From: JAVMKJ01 sp031732875
GTDB taxonomy: Bacteria; Pseudomonadota; Gammaproteobacteria; Competibacterales; Competibacteraceae
DNA: 48,357 nt
Reading direction: 5' to 3'
NCBI GenBank assembly: GCA_031732875.1
Contig: JAVMKL010000023.1
Location: forward strand, 1-48,357
Notes under the pieces: generated by a model
Told to the model about the DNA's origin: nothing
Databases searched by the model: none
Seen by the model: only the letters and a program-made list of their open reading frames with translations
Program-made: the position numbers and the translations under genes
Part shown: positions 40,911-48,357 of the stretch, one piece after another
Numbering within the stretch: position 1 is the stretch's first letter
How the letters are laid out: the number at the start of each line of letters is the position of its first letter

Positions 40911-41893
40911 AGCTGACCCGATCCGGCCGAACCCTGATCGTGCAGCCGCTGCCCGGCATCGGCGACATGGTCTGGCATTTGCCCCATATTCATGCCATCG
41001 CGGCGACGACCGCCGCGGGCCGGATCGATCTCCTGACCAAACCGCGCTCCCAGGCCGACCGGCTGTTGCGCGCCGATCCCTGCGTCGAACGAGTGCTGTG
41101 GCTGGAGCGCGAATCCGGCCGCCATGCCGGGTTGCGGGGACTGTGGCGGCTGGCGTCCCGGCTGCGCCAAGGCGGGTATCAGCGGGTGTGGATCCTGCAC
41201 GGCAGCACCCGCTACGCGCTGGCGTCCCGGCTGGCCGGCATCCCGGAGCGGGTCGGCTACGGGGTGGGTTTGCAGACACGGTTGCTGAACGTACCGGTAC
41301 GGTTGCCCCCCGACCGGCGCCATGCCCATCCGATCGTCCGGGCGGATACCTTGCTGGAACTGCTGGACATACCCAGGAACGAGCCGGAACCCCGGTTGGC
41401 GATCGCGGCCGATGCGGAGCAGGCGGTGGCCGAGCGGTTCGATGCCTGGCCGGCGCCGTGGACCGCGCTGGGCATCGGCAGCAGCGAGCCGTGGAAACAA
41501 TGGGGCGCGGCGCGGTTCGCGGAACTGGCGCTGGCCTTGGAACGCCATCGGAGCAGTTCCACATTCATCGTCGGCGGACCGGCGGAACGGTCGCTGGCCG
41601 ACGAAATGCTTTCCCGCATTCGCGCGGGAGGTGGCCGGGCGGCGGATGCGGTGGCGCTGCCTCTGGAACAGACCGCGGCGCTGCTGGCTCGCTGCCGCGG
41701 CTATATCGGCAACGATACCGGCGTGCTGAACATGGCCGCTGCCCTGGGCGTGCCCGTGATCGGGTTGTTCGGTGGCTCGCAGCCTCTGTGGCATTCCCGT
41801 TTCATCCATCCGCTCCTGCCGCTTTCCGGCCAACGCGACATGGCGGCGATCACCGTCCCTCAGGTCCTTGAGGCCTTCATGCGGCTGGGTTAG
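40907..41893 (+). CDS. Glycosyltransferase family 9 (heptosyltransferase-like)
   Basis: This 328-residue protein of the ADP-heptose:LPS heptosyltransferase family shows the N-terminal IVQPLPGIGDMVWHLPHIHAI. A C-terminal nucleotide-binding part has ALGIGSSEPWKQWGAARFAEL and GYIGNDTGVLNMAAALGVPVIGLFG. These proteins usually add heptose or a similar sugar to the LPS inner core on the cytoplasmic face. The GTG start overlaps the previous stop in the GTGA form. The gene is followed after four bases by an O-antigen ligase-like gene. Confidence 0.92.
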   Translation: MKLTRSGRTLIVQPLPGIGDMVWHLPHIHAIAATTAAGRIDLLTKPRSQADRLLRADPCVERVLWLERESGRHAGLRGLWRLASRLRQGGYQRVWILHGSTRYALASRLAGIPERVGYGVGLQTRLLNVPVRLPPDRRHAHPIVRADTLLELLDIPRNEPEPRLAIAADAEQAVAERFDAWPAPWTALGIGSSEPWKQWGAARFAELALALERHRSSSTFIVGGPAERSLADEMLSRIRAGGGRAADAVALPLEQTAALLARCRGYIGNDTGVLNMAAALGVPVIGLFGGSQPLWHSRFIHPLLPLSGQRDMAAITVPQVLEAFMRLG

Positions 41894-41897
41894 CTCG

Positions 41898-43136
41898 ATG
41901 CAAATCGCGACGTTACGTGAGACTCTTCAGGCAGCCTTTTTCCAGTGGGGCTGGCTCCTGGTGGCGGTCCTGCCGCTGGCCCAACTCGGCGGCCGGACTC
42001 TGTATACCGTGCTGGTCAGCGTTTACGTCCTGTGGGGTCTGCCGGGCCTGTGGAGCCGGCGGGACCGGCTGGATCGCGCGACCACTCTACTGTATCTGAC
42101 CCTGCTCGGCGTAACGCTGCTCGGGATCCCCGGGTCGGTGGATCCGGAAGGTGGTTCTCGAATCTGGGCGCAATTCGCGGTCCAGACCTCAACCCTGCTG
42201 CTGATGCAGGCCGCCCTGCGAGAATCCCCGGTACGACCCGACCGTCTGTTCGACGCCATGGCCCTCTTCGGCGGGATAACCCTGGTCGGACTCTACCTGC
42301 TGCTACCCTATTACTGGCTCGGCTGGTCCGGTCAGCCATTCGATCCGAGCACGCAACTGCGGGAAGATAATTTGCCATTCTTGCTGGTATTCCTGCTGGG
42401 GTGGCTCCAACGGCACGGCGACCGACGCCGGAGCCACGGCGCGATGGCCGGTGTCACCGCGGCGGTTGTGGGCTATATCGTGATCTCGGAAGGACGGGCG
42501 GCGCTGCTCGGCATGATCGCCGGACTGGCGGTGTTCTGCTGGTCGGTGCTGGGCTGGCGGCTGCGTTGGGTCGTACCCGCGATCGTTCTGGTGCTGGTGG
42601 TCGGCATCGCCGCCAACACCGGGGCGTTCCACAAAGTGGAACAGGCTTCCCATCATTCACTGGACTCTTTTACCACCGGACGCAGCATCCTGTGGCGGCA
42701 GGCACTGGCGCATCCTCCGGCGCGATCCTGGCTGGGCGTGGGGATCGGCAACGGGCATCATGCCACGGAGGTACTGAGCTTCGAGATCGGCGGCGCACGG
42801 ATGCAGGTCAAGCATCTTCACAACTTCCTGATGGACGCCTGGTACGAAACCGGAATCCTGGGGGTCGGCCTGCTGGTGGCTCTGATCGGCATCGTGCTCG
42901 GCCGGCTGGCGTGGGTCTGGCAACGGCTGTCGGCCGAAGATCGCCAGCGCGCCGGCGTGCTGCTGGCCGCGGCGATGGCGCTGATAACCGCCGGAATGTT
43001 GAGCTTTTCCTATACCTCCCGGCAGTTGGCGTGTTATTTGTTCGTTTGCCTGGGGGGGCTGAGCGGTATCGGCCGGACGCGCGACGTTCGGGCTACGCCG
43101 CCAGCAGACGGTCATAAAGATCCAGATAAGCGTTGA
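41898..43136 (+). CDS. O-antigen ligase-like membrane protein
   Basis: This 412-residue polytopic membrane protein has about ten or more hydrophobic spans and a large periplasmic loop in the C-terminal half. The loop reads SFTTGRSILWRQALAHPPARSWLGVGIGN, then KHLHNFLMDAWYETGILGVG. The R-x3-L and H-N-x-(F/Y) patterns are typical of the Wzy/WaaL family. WaaL joins O-polymer to lipid A-core in the periplasm; a polymerase role (Wzy) is the main alternative. The start at 41898 follows the preceding gene by four bases. Its last 44 bases overlap the convergent glycosyltransferase gene at 43093-44160. Confidence 0.9.
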   Translation: MQIATLRETLQAAFFQWGWLLVAVLPLAQLGGRTLYTVLVSVYVLWGLPGLWSRRDRLDRATTLLYLTLLGVTLLGIPGSVDPEGGSRIWAQFAVQTSTLLLMQAALRESPVRPDRLFDAMALFGGITLVGLYLLLPYYWLGWSGQPFDPSTQLREDNLPFLLVFLLGWLQRHGDRRRSHGAMAGVTAAVVGYIVISEGRAALLGMIAGLAVFCWSVLGWRLRWVVPAIVLVLVVGIAANTGAFHKVEQASHHSLDSFTTGRSILWRQALAHPPARSWLGVGIGNGHHATEVLSFEIGGARMQVKHLHNFLMDAWYETGILGVGLLVALIGIVLGRLAWVWQRLSAEDRQRAGVLLAAAMALITAGMLSFSYTSRQLACYLFVCLGGLSGIGRTRDVRATPPADGHKDPDKR

Positions 43137-44160
43137 CGATGGCCTCCTCGCCGTGCCGGGCGATCAGCGTCCGGTTGCCATTGGCCGCGAGTTCCCGGCG
43201 CAGCGCTTCATCCCGCAGCAACAGATCCATCGCGGTCGCCAGCGCGGCGGGATCGCCGGTCGGAGTCAGCCAGCCGTCCTCGCGGTCGGTGATGACCTCC
43301 TGCAACCCCTGGGCGCGAGTGGAAAGGACGGCGCGGCCGCGCGCCCAGGCTTCCAGGATAGCGTTGCCTACGCCTTCCTGCAGGGAAGAGCAGACGCACA
43401 GATCGGCCAATTCCTGAAAGCATCCGGCATCGTCACGCCAACCAGGCCAGCAAACCCGGTTGCCGATGCCCAACTGCTCGGCATGATGCCGGAGAGAGAC
43501 GGCCAGCGGGCCATCGCCGACGATAACCAGGTAGACAGGCCGTTCGTGGATCCGGGTTGGAACAGCCGCGAAGGCTTCGAGGAGGTCGCCGAAACCCTTG
43601 ACCGGATGCAGGCGACCCACCGCGGTTACGATCAGGGCATCGTCGGGAATCGCGAATTCCTGGCGCAACCGTTGCAAGGTAGCCGTGGAATTGGGATTGC
43701 ACGGCGCGACGAAATTGCTGATATGAAAAATCCGGTTCGGAGGAAAGCCGTGCTGGATCAGATGATCGCGGATGCCTGGGCTGTTCGCGATCCAGGCATG
43801 GGCGTGCCGGTACCCGTGCGGCGCGTAATAGCCGCCCAGCCGGGCCACGTGAATCGGCCGTCGGCCAGGGGCAAGGTGGGTCAAACGGGTCGCCCGGCCC
43901 ATGTAGGTTTGAACGATATCCGGCTGGCGCGCGCGCACGATCTTCCCAATCCGCCAGCGGGACAGCAGATCCCAGATGCCCCACATGGGAACATGAAGCT
44001 GGGTCGTTTCCGTTCGCAACCGGGCCGAAACCTGGCTGCCCGCCACGTTGATCGCCAATACGGGATGGTGGCGCGCCTGTAAGGCGTCGACCAGCCGGAC
44101 ATAGAACAGTTCGGCCCCTCCGAGCGAATCACCGCCGATGATGTGGACCGATGCGATCAT
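43093..44160 (-). CDS. Glycosyltransferase family 4 (group 1) protein, minus strand
   Basis: This 355-residue GT-B glycosyltransferase has HIIGGDSLGGAELFYVRLVDAL at the start, VGRLHPVKGFGDLLEAF in the middle, and the donor-site block SSLQEGVGNAILEAWARGRAVL with paired glutamates. It is read against the neighbouring ligase gene and overlaps its end by 44 bases. It is divergent from the family 2 transferase gene, with a 112-base gap that must hold both promoters. Sugar specificity is unknown; LPS assembly is inferred. Confidence 0.92.
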   Translation of the reverse strand: MIASVHIIGGDSLGGAELFYVRLVDALQARHHPVLAINVAGSQVSARLRTETTQLHVPMWGIWDLLSRWRIGKIVRARQPDIVQTYMGRATRLTHLAPGRRPIHVARLGGYYAPHGYRHAHAWIANSPGIRDHLIQHGFPPNRIFHISNFVAPCNPNSTATLQRLRQEFAIPDDALIVTAVGRLHPVKGFGDLLEAFAAVPTRIHERPVYLVIVGDGPLAVSLRHHAEQLGIGNRVCWPGWRDDAGCFQELADLCVCSSLQEGVGNAILEAWARGRAVLSTRAQGLQEVITDREDGWLTPTGDPAALATAMDLLLRDEALRRELAANGNRTLIARHGEEAIVNAYLDLYDRLLAA

Positions 44161-44272
44161 AAACTCCCACCGGGCATGACGGTGGCGCGCCCACGCGAGG
44201 CGCGCCCTTGACGAACGATATGGTGCATACTGTTACTGTAAATGAAAATTCCGTTCAGGACAGGCTGATTTC

Positions 44273-45106
44273 ATGACAGTCCGAACCCGGCTTTCGGTAT
44301 TCATCACCACTTACAATAATGGCCGCACCTTGACGGCCTGTCTGGAAAGCATCAAGTGGGTCGATGAAATCATCCTGCTGGACTCCTTCAGCACCGATGA
44401 TACGTTGGCCATCGCCCAGCGTTATGGAGCGCTGATCAGCCAGCACGAGTTTCTGGGTTACGGCCCGCAGAAGCGGATGGCGCTTGCGGCGACCACGCAC
44501 GACTGGGTGTTGCTGCTGGATGCCGACGAGGTGCTGTCGCCCGCCCTCCAGACCGAGATCCGTCGGTTGCTGGAGCGCGGACCGGACGCGGATGGCTACG
44601 AAATTCCGCGGCAGGAGCAGATGTTCTGGCGAATGTACAGCCCGGCGACCCGTATGAATCATTACCTGCGCCTGTTCGACAAGCGCAAGAGCGGTATCGA
44701 CGACATGCCGATTCACGCCGCGCCCAAGGTGCGGGGGCGCATCGTCCGGCTCAAGGCACCCCTGTACCACTACGGCGAAACCGACATTCATACCAAGGTT
44801 GACAAGATCAACGCCTACTCGACTGGCTTGGTGGTGGACAAACTCAGGAGACGGCACTGGGGGATTCCGCTGATCATGCTATTTTACCCACCGCTGTTCT
44901 TCATCCGTAGTTACCTGTTCAAGCGCAACTTCCTGAACGGCTGGGCGGGGTTCATCAACTCGGCGATCGCGGCGTTCTACGTCTTTCTCAAGTACGCTAA
45001 GCTGTACGAGCATCACCAGTTCGCCAAATACGGAACCCGCCTGCTGCCGGACGATGCGCCGCCCTTGCCGAGCGAATACGCACCCCGTCCCACCGATCCG
45101 CCCTGA
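44273..45106 (+). CDS. Glycosyltransferase family 2 (WaaE/KdtX-like)
   Basis: This 277-residue GT-A fold transferase has SVFITTYNNGRTLTACLESI, a DSFSTDDTLAIA block, and the metal-binding DAD motif in VLLLDADEVLS. A C-terminal region follows with FYPPLFFIRSYLFKRNFLNG, which probably lies at the membrane. The features LGYGPQKRMAL and HYGETDIHTKVDKINAYST match the WaaE/KdtX group, which adds glucose to the LPS inner core. The ATG at 44273 lies in a short divergent gap. Confidence 0.92.
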   Translation: MTVRTRLSVFITTYNNGRTLTACLESIKWVDEIILLDSFSTDDTLAIAQRYGALISQHEFLGYGPQKRMALAATTHDWVLLLDADEVLSPALQTEIRRLLERGPDADGYEIPRQEQMFWRMYSPATRMNHYLRLFDKRKSGIDDMPIHAAPKVRGRIVRLKAPLYHYGETDIHTKVDKINAYSTGLVVDKLRRRHWGIPLIMLFYPPLFFIRSYLFKRNFLNGWAGFINSAIAAFYVFLKYAKLYEHHQFAKYGTRLLPDDAPPLPSEYAPRPTDPP

Positions 45107-45133
45107 TCCTGCCCGACCCGATCATGGGTCGAA

Positions 45134-46195
45134 TCAGGCGCTGTCCCGGCCCAGCAGCCCCCGCAGCTGCCTCAACACCAGCGGTGGCGTCAGCATCGCC
45201 ATGCAACTGTGATGGGAACAGGTCTTGCGATAACAATTGACGCAGGGCAGATCGGCCTGCAGGGCGCCGACATTGTCGCCCAGGGGCTTGACCCGACGCG
45301 GGTCGGTGGGCCCGCAGAGCACCGTCATCGGCGCAGTCGTGGCGGCGGCCAGATGCGCGGTGCCGGTGTCGTTGGCCACGATGAAACGCGCCGGTTCGCA
45401 CAGAGGCGGTATGTCGAGAATGGCGGTCTGTCCGCAGAGATTCACCAGCCAGGAATCGCAGCCTCGAGCGATGCGCTGGCATTCATCCATTTCATCGGGA
45501 CCGCCGATCAGCACGATCCGTTCCAAGCCATCCCGATGCAGTCGGTTTGCCAGAGCAGCGTAGCGGGCGGCCCCCCAGCGTTTCAAATGACCGTTGGCAT
45601 TGCAGCCGGGCAGAAAAATGCCATAGCGACCCGGCGCCAGTCCGTAACGTTCCATGAACTCCCGGGCGCGGGCGCGGTGATGATCGGGAATATGCAACAC
45701 CGGTCGGGGCGTTATCGCCCGGATGCCACCGGCCTGCAGCGAGGCCCGGCCGAGCGTGATGGCGGGCACCGGTTTGGGCAGTTTGGCGGGCGCGATGTTG
45801 TAGGGAAATCGTGGACTGTTGCCGAGGCGGTAGGGAATTCGATGTCCGCTCAGCCACAGCAGGGCAATTAATAATCGTGATCGGTCGTTGCACTGGAGAT
45901 CGATTACCAGGTCGTAATGCTGGCCACGGATCTGTCGCAGCCACTCCATCGTCCGGCGACCGCGTTGCCGGCGATCGCGCAAATCCACGGCGAATATCCG
46001 TTGAAATCGAAGATCCTGCTCGAACAGGCTTTTCCAGGGCGGCAGCGTATCAAGATGGATTTCCCGCTCTGGAAACGCCCGGGCGATATCTTCGAACAGG
46101 GCGGTGGCAATGATCACGTCGCCCATGGCGCTCCATTTGATGACCAGAATGCGGCGGATGGCCGGATTGGCGGGCAGATCGGCGCGATAGAGCAT
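45134..46195 (-). CDS. Glycosyltransferase family 9 (heptosyltransferase-like), minus strand
   Basis: This 353-residue family 9 transferase has the N-terminus RRILVIKWSAMGDVIIATAL and the C-terminal IVANDTGTAHLAAATTAPMT. A cysteine-rich segment, CVNCYRKTCSHHSCMAML, is common in this family. The start was set at 46195 (MLYRADLPANP); the same frame is open to 47113 but that part is the antisense or shifted reading of the acyltransferase gene. The gene starts 14 bases after the acyltransferase stop, so the two are probably one unit. It likely adds heptose or a similar sugar to the LPS core. Confidence 0.92.
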   Translation of the reverse strand: MLYRADLPANPAIRRILVIKWSAMGDVIIATALFEDIARAFPEREIHLDTLPPWKSLFEQDLRFQRIFAVDLRDRRQRGRRTMEWLRQIRGQHYDLVIDLQCNDRSRLLIALLWLSGHRIPYRLGNSPRFPYNIAPAKLPKPVPAITLGRASLQAGGIRAITPRPVLHIPDHHRARAREFMERYGLAPGRYGIFLPGCNANGHLKRWGAARYAALANRLHRDGLERIVLIGGPDEMDECQRIARGCDSWLVNLCGQTAILDIPPLCEPARFIVANDTGTAHLAAATTAPMTVLCGPTDPRRVKPLGDNVGALQADLPCVNCYRKTCSHHSCMAMLTPPLVLRQLRGLLGRDSA

Positions 46196-46209
46196 CGGAG
46201 CAATCCGCT

Positions 46210-47133
46210 TTAGAGGTTGTACACGCTCGGACTGCCCAGCGGCCGGGTCTTGAAGCGGCGGTGAACCCAGAGATACTGGTCGGGAGCACGGCGAACGTAA
46301 TGCTCCAGCAGTTCGTTGATGCGACAGGTATCGGCCGTCACGTCGCCACCGGGAAAGTGTTCCAGCGCCGGAAGAATGACCACTTCGTAGCCGGCGGTTC
46401 CGGCCAGCCGGCGTGGAAAGTAAGGCACCACCGCCGCGCCGCTCAGCGCCGCCAGCCGCGAGGTAGCCGTGATGGTGCAGGCGGGGATACCGAAGAACGG
46501 CACGAAGACGCTGTTGCGCCGGCCGTGATTCTGATCGGGGGCGTACCAGACCGCGCGTCCCTTTCTGAAGGCGCGTAGCAGTCCACGCAAATCCTCGTGC
46601 GGCAGCGGCGGAAACCGGGACCGGCGCTCGCGTTCGCGGCGCATCACGATTTCGTAGAGTGGGTTCTTGTGGGATCGGTACATGGCATGGAACGACTGGT
46701 GCCAGGTGATGAACCGGGCACCCAGCTCGAGCGTGGTGAAGTGTCCGGTCAGGAGAATCACGCCCTTGCCCCCGGCGAGCGCCCGCTCCAGATGCTCCGC
46801 GCCCTCGACCCGGGCCAGACCGCGCAGCTTTTCGTCCGGCGCCCACCAGGCCATGGCGGTTTCGAACAAGCCAATGCCCAGCGCGGCGAAGTGCTGTTCC
46901 AGCAACGTGTTCCGTTCGGCGGGCGACCATTCCGGGAAACACAGTTCCAGATTGATTGCAGCAATCCGCCGCCGGCGCCGGGCGATTTTGCCTAACAGGC
47001 GGCCCATCTGTCCGCCCACCGCAAGCTGCCAGCGAAATGGTAGGGCGGCCATGCACTTCATGAGGACTAGCCCCAGCCAGACCGGCCAGTAGCGCGGCGC
47101 CAGAAAATGCCAATCAAACAGCCGGGTGGGCAT
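46210..47133 (-). CDS. Lipid A biosynthesis acyltransferase (LpxL/HtrB family)
   Basis: This 307-residue inner-membrane enzyme of the late lipid A acyltransferase family transfers an acyl chain from acyl-ACP to the lipid A precursor. It shows the catalytic HX4E motif in LLTGHFTTLELGARF (near residue 130), a hydrophobic N-terminal span (WPVWLGLVLMKCMAALPF), and WYAPDQNHGRRNSVFVPFFG. The start at 47133 (MPTRLFDWHFLAPRYW) gives the usual length; the frame is open to 47199 without support. It is divergent from the epimerase gene, with 96 bases between. Whether it acts like LpxL or LpxM cannot be told. Confidence 0.93.
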   Translation of the reverse strand: MPTRLFDWHFLAPRYWPVWLGLVLMKCMAALPFRWQLAVGGQMGRLLGKIARRRRRIAAINLELCFPEWSPAERNTLLEQHFAALGIGLFETAMAWWAPDEKLRGLARVEGAEHLERALAGGKGVILLTGHFTTLELGARFITWHQSFHAMYRSHKNPLYEIVMRRERERRSRFPPLPHEDLRGLLRAFRKGRAVWYAPDQNHGRRNSVFVPFFGIPACTITATSRLAALSGAAVVPYFPRRLAGTAGYEVVILPALEHFPGGDVTADTCRINELLEHYVRRAPDQYLWVHRRFKTRPLGSPSVYNL

Positions 47134-47229
47134 GGTCACAGTTGTAGGATGATCTGCAAAATCGCTATTGTAAGCGTCCCCAGCCTGGCAAGCACCCATT
47201 CGCTTCCAGTTACAGACCTGGAGAACAGC

Positions 47230-48189
47230 ATGGCGAGAACGGTTTTAGTGACCGGCGCGGCCGGTTTCATCGGCAGTCATTCCGTCGAATGGCTGCTCGA
47301 ACAGGGGTGGCACGTGGTCGGCGTCGACAACCTACGGACCGGACACCAGGCAAATTTGGCCGACGCGCGTTCGACATCCGGTTTCGAATGGGTACTGGCC
47401 GACGCGGGTGATGAAACGGTGATGCGCGCCCTATTCGAACGGTATCGTTTCGCCGGTGTGCTGCACCTCGCGGCGCTGGTCAGCGTTCCGGAAAGCTTCC
47501 GCGAACCCGCGCTCAACTATCGCCTCAACCTGGCCACCGCCGACAGCTTGGCCCGGCTGTGCCTGGAATACGACTGCAAGCGCCTGGTGTTCGCCTCCTC
47601 GGCCGCGGTGTATGGCGCGGCCGCAGCCTTGCCCAACCGGGAGTCGGCGGTCCCGCAGCCCCAGTCTCCCTACGCCGCCGCCAAACTGGCCGCCGAGGTG
47701 ATGTTGCTGGGCTACGCGGCCAGCTATGGCCTGGAAACGGTCTGCCTGCGCTATTTCAACGTCTATGGCCCGCGCCAGGATCCCGGCTCGCCCTATTCGG
47801 GCGTGTTGTCCATCTTCACTGACCGGTTTCGGCGCGGCTTGTCGGTGACCATCCATGGGGATGGCGAACAGACACGGGACTTCATCTCGGTTCGGGATGT
47901 GGCGCGGGTCAATAGCGAAACCCTGACCGGAACGCGCGTGGCCAGTGGCCGCTACAATGTTTGCACCGGTCGCGCGGTGTCCCTGAATCAGGTGCTGGCG
48001 ATCTATCAGGGGCTTTTCCCAAGCGCGCCGCCGGCCGAATATATCGCTGCCCGGCTCGGCGACATCCGCCATTCGCTGGGCGATCCGGATTTGTTACGAC
48101 ATGCCTTGGCTTTCAGTGCCGAGGTGCCGTTCGAGCTTGGCTTGCGTGCGCTGGCGCTGGGAAGCCGGAAATTTTCGACGCAAGCTTGA
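47230..48189 (+). CDS. NAD-dependent nucleotide-sugar epimerase/dehydratase (SDR family)
   Basis: This 319-residue extended SDR enzyme has the cofactor loop TGAAGFIGSH, VFASSAAVYG, the catalytic Tyr-x3-Lys in SPYAAAKLAAEVM, and YFNVYGPRQDP. The closest named groups are UDP-glucose 4-epimerase (GalE) and WbpP-type epimerases that make sugars for O-chains. The motif RQDPGSPYSGVLSIF is common in the WbpP/VipB-like branch. The ATG at 47230 has a ggag ribosome site. The family is certain; the substrate is not. Confidence 0.93.
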   Translation: MARTVLVTGAAGFIGSHSVEWLLEQGWHVVGVDNLRTGHQANLADARSTSGFEWVLADAGDETVMRALFERYRFAGVLHLAALVSVPESFREPALNYRLNLATADSLARLCLEYDCKRLVFASSAAVYGAAAALPNRESAVPQPQSPYAAAKLAAEVMLLGYAASYGLETVCLRYFNVYGPRQDPGSPYSGVLSIFTDRFRRGLSVTIHGDGEQTRDFISVRDVARVNSETLTGTRVASGRYNVCTGRAVSLNQVLAIYQGLFPSAPPAEYIAARLGDIRHSLGDPDLLRHALAFSAEVPFELGLRALALGSRKFSTQA

Positions 48190-48291
48190 CGTTCGAACTT
48201 TCATATCTATAATCCGTTTTCCCTCGAGCAGGGATCGAGCTTGAGAAAGTGGAGCGGAACTTACAGAAAGCGGATTTTTATAGGATGGGTG

Positions 48292-48320
48292 TTGTTAAAG
48301 AGATTTTCCCAAGTTATAAT
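48292..48320 (+). promoter_or_regulatory. Sigma-70-type promoter near the right edge
   Basis: TTGTTA (48292-48297) and a perfect -10 box TATAAT (48315-48320) are separated by 17 bases. It points out of the window to the right, so it should serve a gene beginning beyond 48357. The 100 bases after the epimerase stop show no gene. Confidence 0.65.
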
Positions 48321-48357
48321 ATTTGTCTTCCTACCGTTGGGGTAGAGAAGGGCAGGT

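Noticed and set aside
46196..47113. Upstream extension of the family 9 glycosyltransferase frame
   Set aside because: It is an alternate-frame reading of the acyltransferase gene on the same strand; the transferase motif begins just after 46195.

Overview
This window looks like chromosomal DNA of a GC-rich gammaproteobacterium. The evidence is the order glnE - ilvE - LPS core genes, which also occurs in Pseudomonas and relatives, together with TonB-dependent receptors, a LpxL-type lipid A acyltransferase and several multi-step phosphorelay kinases. The Competibacter/Contendobacter lineage is a possible home, but that is only a guess from gene style. No RNA genes, CRISPR arrays, phage genes or transposase genes were seen.

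Layout. (1) Positions 365-22252, all on the minus strand, form a sensory island. In transcription order it holds a five-PAS hybrid kinase (17573-22252), an unknown protein (16613-17209), a 5'-truncated membrane protein (15990-16418), three tandem PotD/NspS-like binding lipoproteins (12562-15872), a dCache-PAS-GAF hybrid kinase whose start codon overlaps the stop codon of the last binding protein (8426-12565), two paralogous TonB-dependent receptors (6098-8143, 3879-5903), a YfiR-family periplasmic protein overlapping the second receptor (3262-3891), and a hybrid kinase with a CHASE8-like periplasmic domain (365-3244). The gaps in this island carry a family of C/G-rich palindromic repeats not seen in the right half. 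(2) Positions 22253-23035 are an AT-rich divergent gap with a hairpin and repeated GACAATGC-type boxes ahead of an OmpR-family regulator. (3) Positions 23036-29768 (plus) hold that regulator, a glycine-zipper lipoprotein, an HDOD-GAF-histidine kinase and a REC-PAS-GGDEF-EAL protein. (4) Positions 29878-32905 (minus) hold an unknown protein and a YyaL-type thioredoxin-domain protein. (5) Positions 33100-38856 (plus) hold a DUF945 protein, glnE, ilvE and a small zinc-finger protein. (6) Positions 38887-48189 are an LPS/core oligosaccharide region: an ELM1-like protein, five glycosyltransferases, an O-antigen ligase-like protein, a lipid A acyltransferase and a nucleotide-sugar epimerase.

The main idea is that the island holds two sensory modules built from binding protein, membrane sensor and outer-membrane receptor. 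In well-known systems both binding-protein types control c-di-GMP enzymes: YfiR controls YfiN, and NspS controls MbaA. Here both sit beside membrane kinases with the order HisKA-HATPase-REC-REC-Hpt. The two inputs therefore seem to have been joined to phosphorelay outputs. The receiver-bearing GGDEF-EAL protein at 27201-29768 and the OmpR-type regulator at 23036-23755 are the nearest candidate targets. This wiring is inferred from gene order and domain content.
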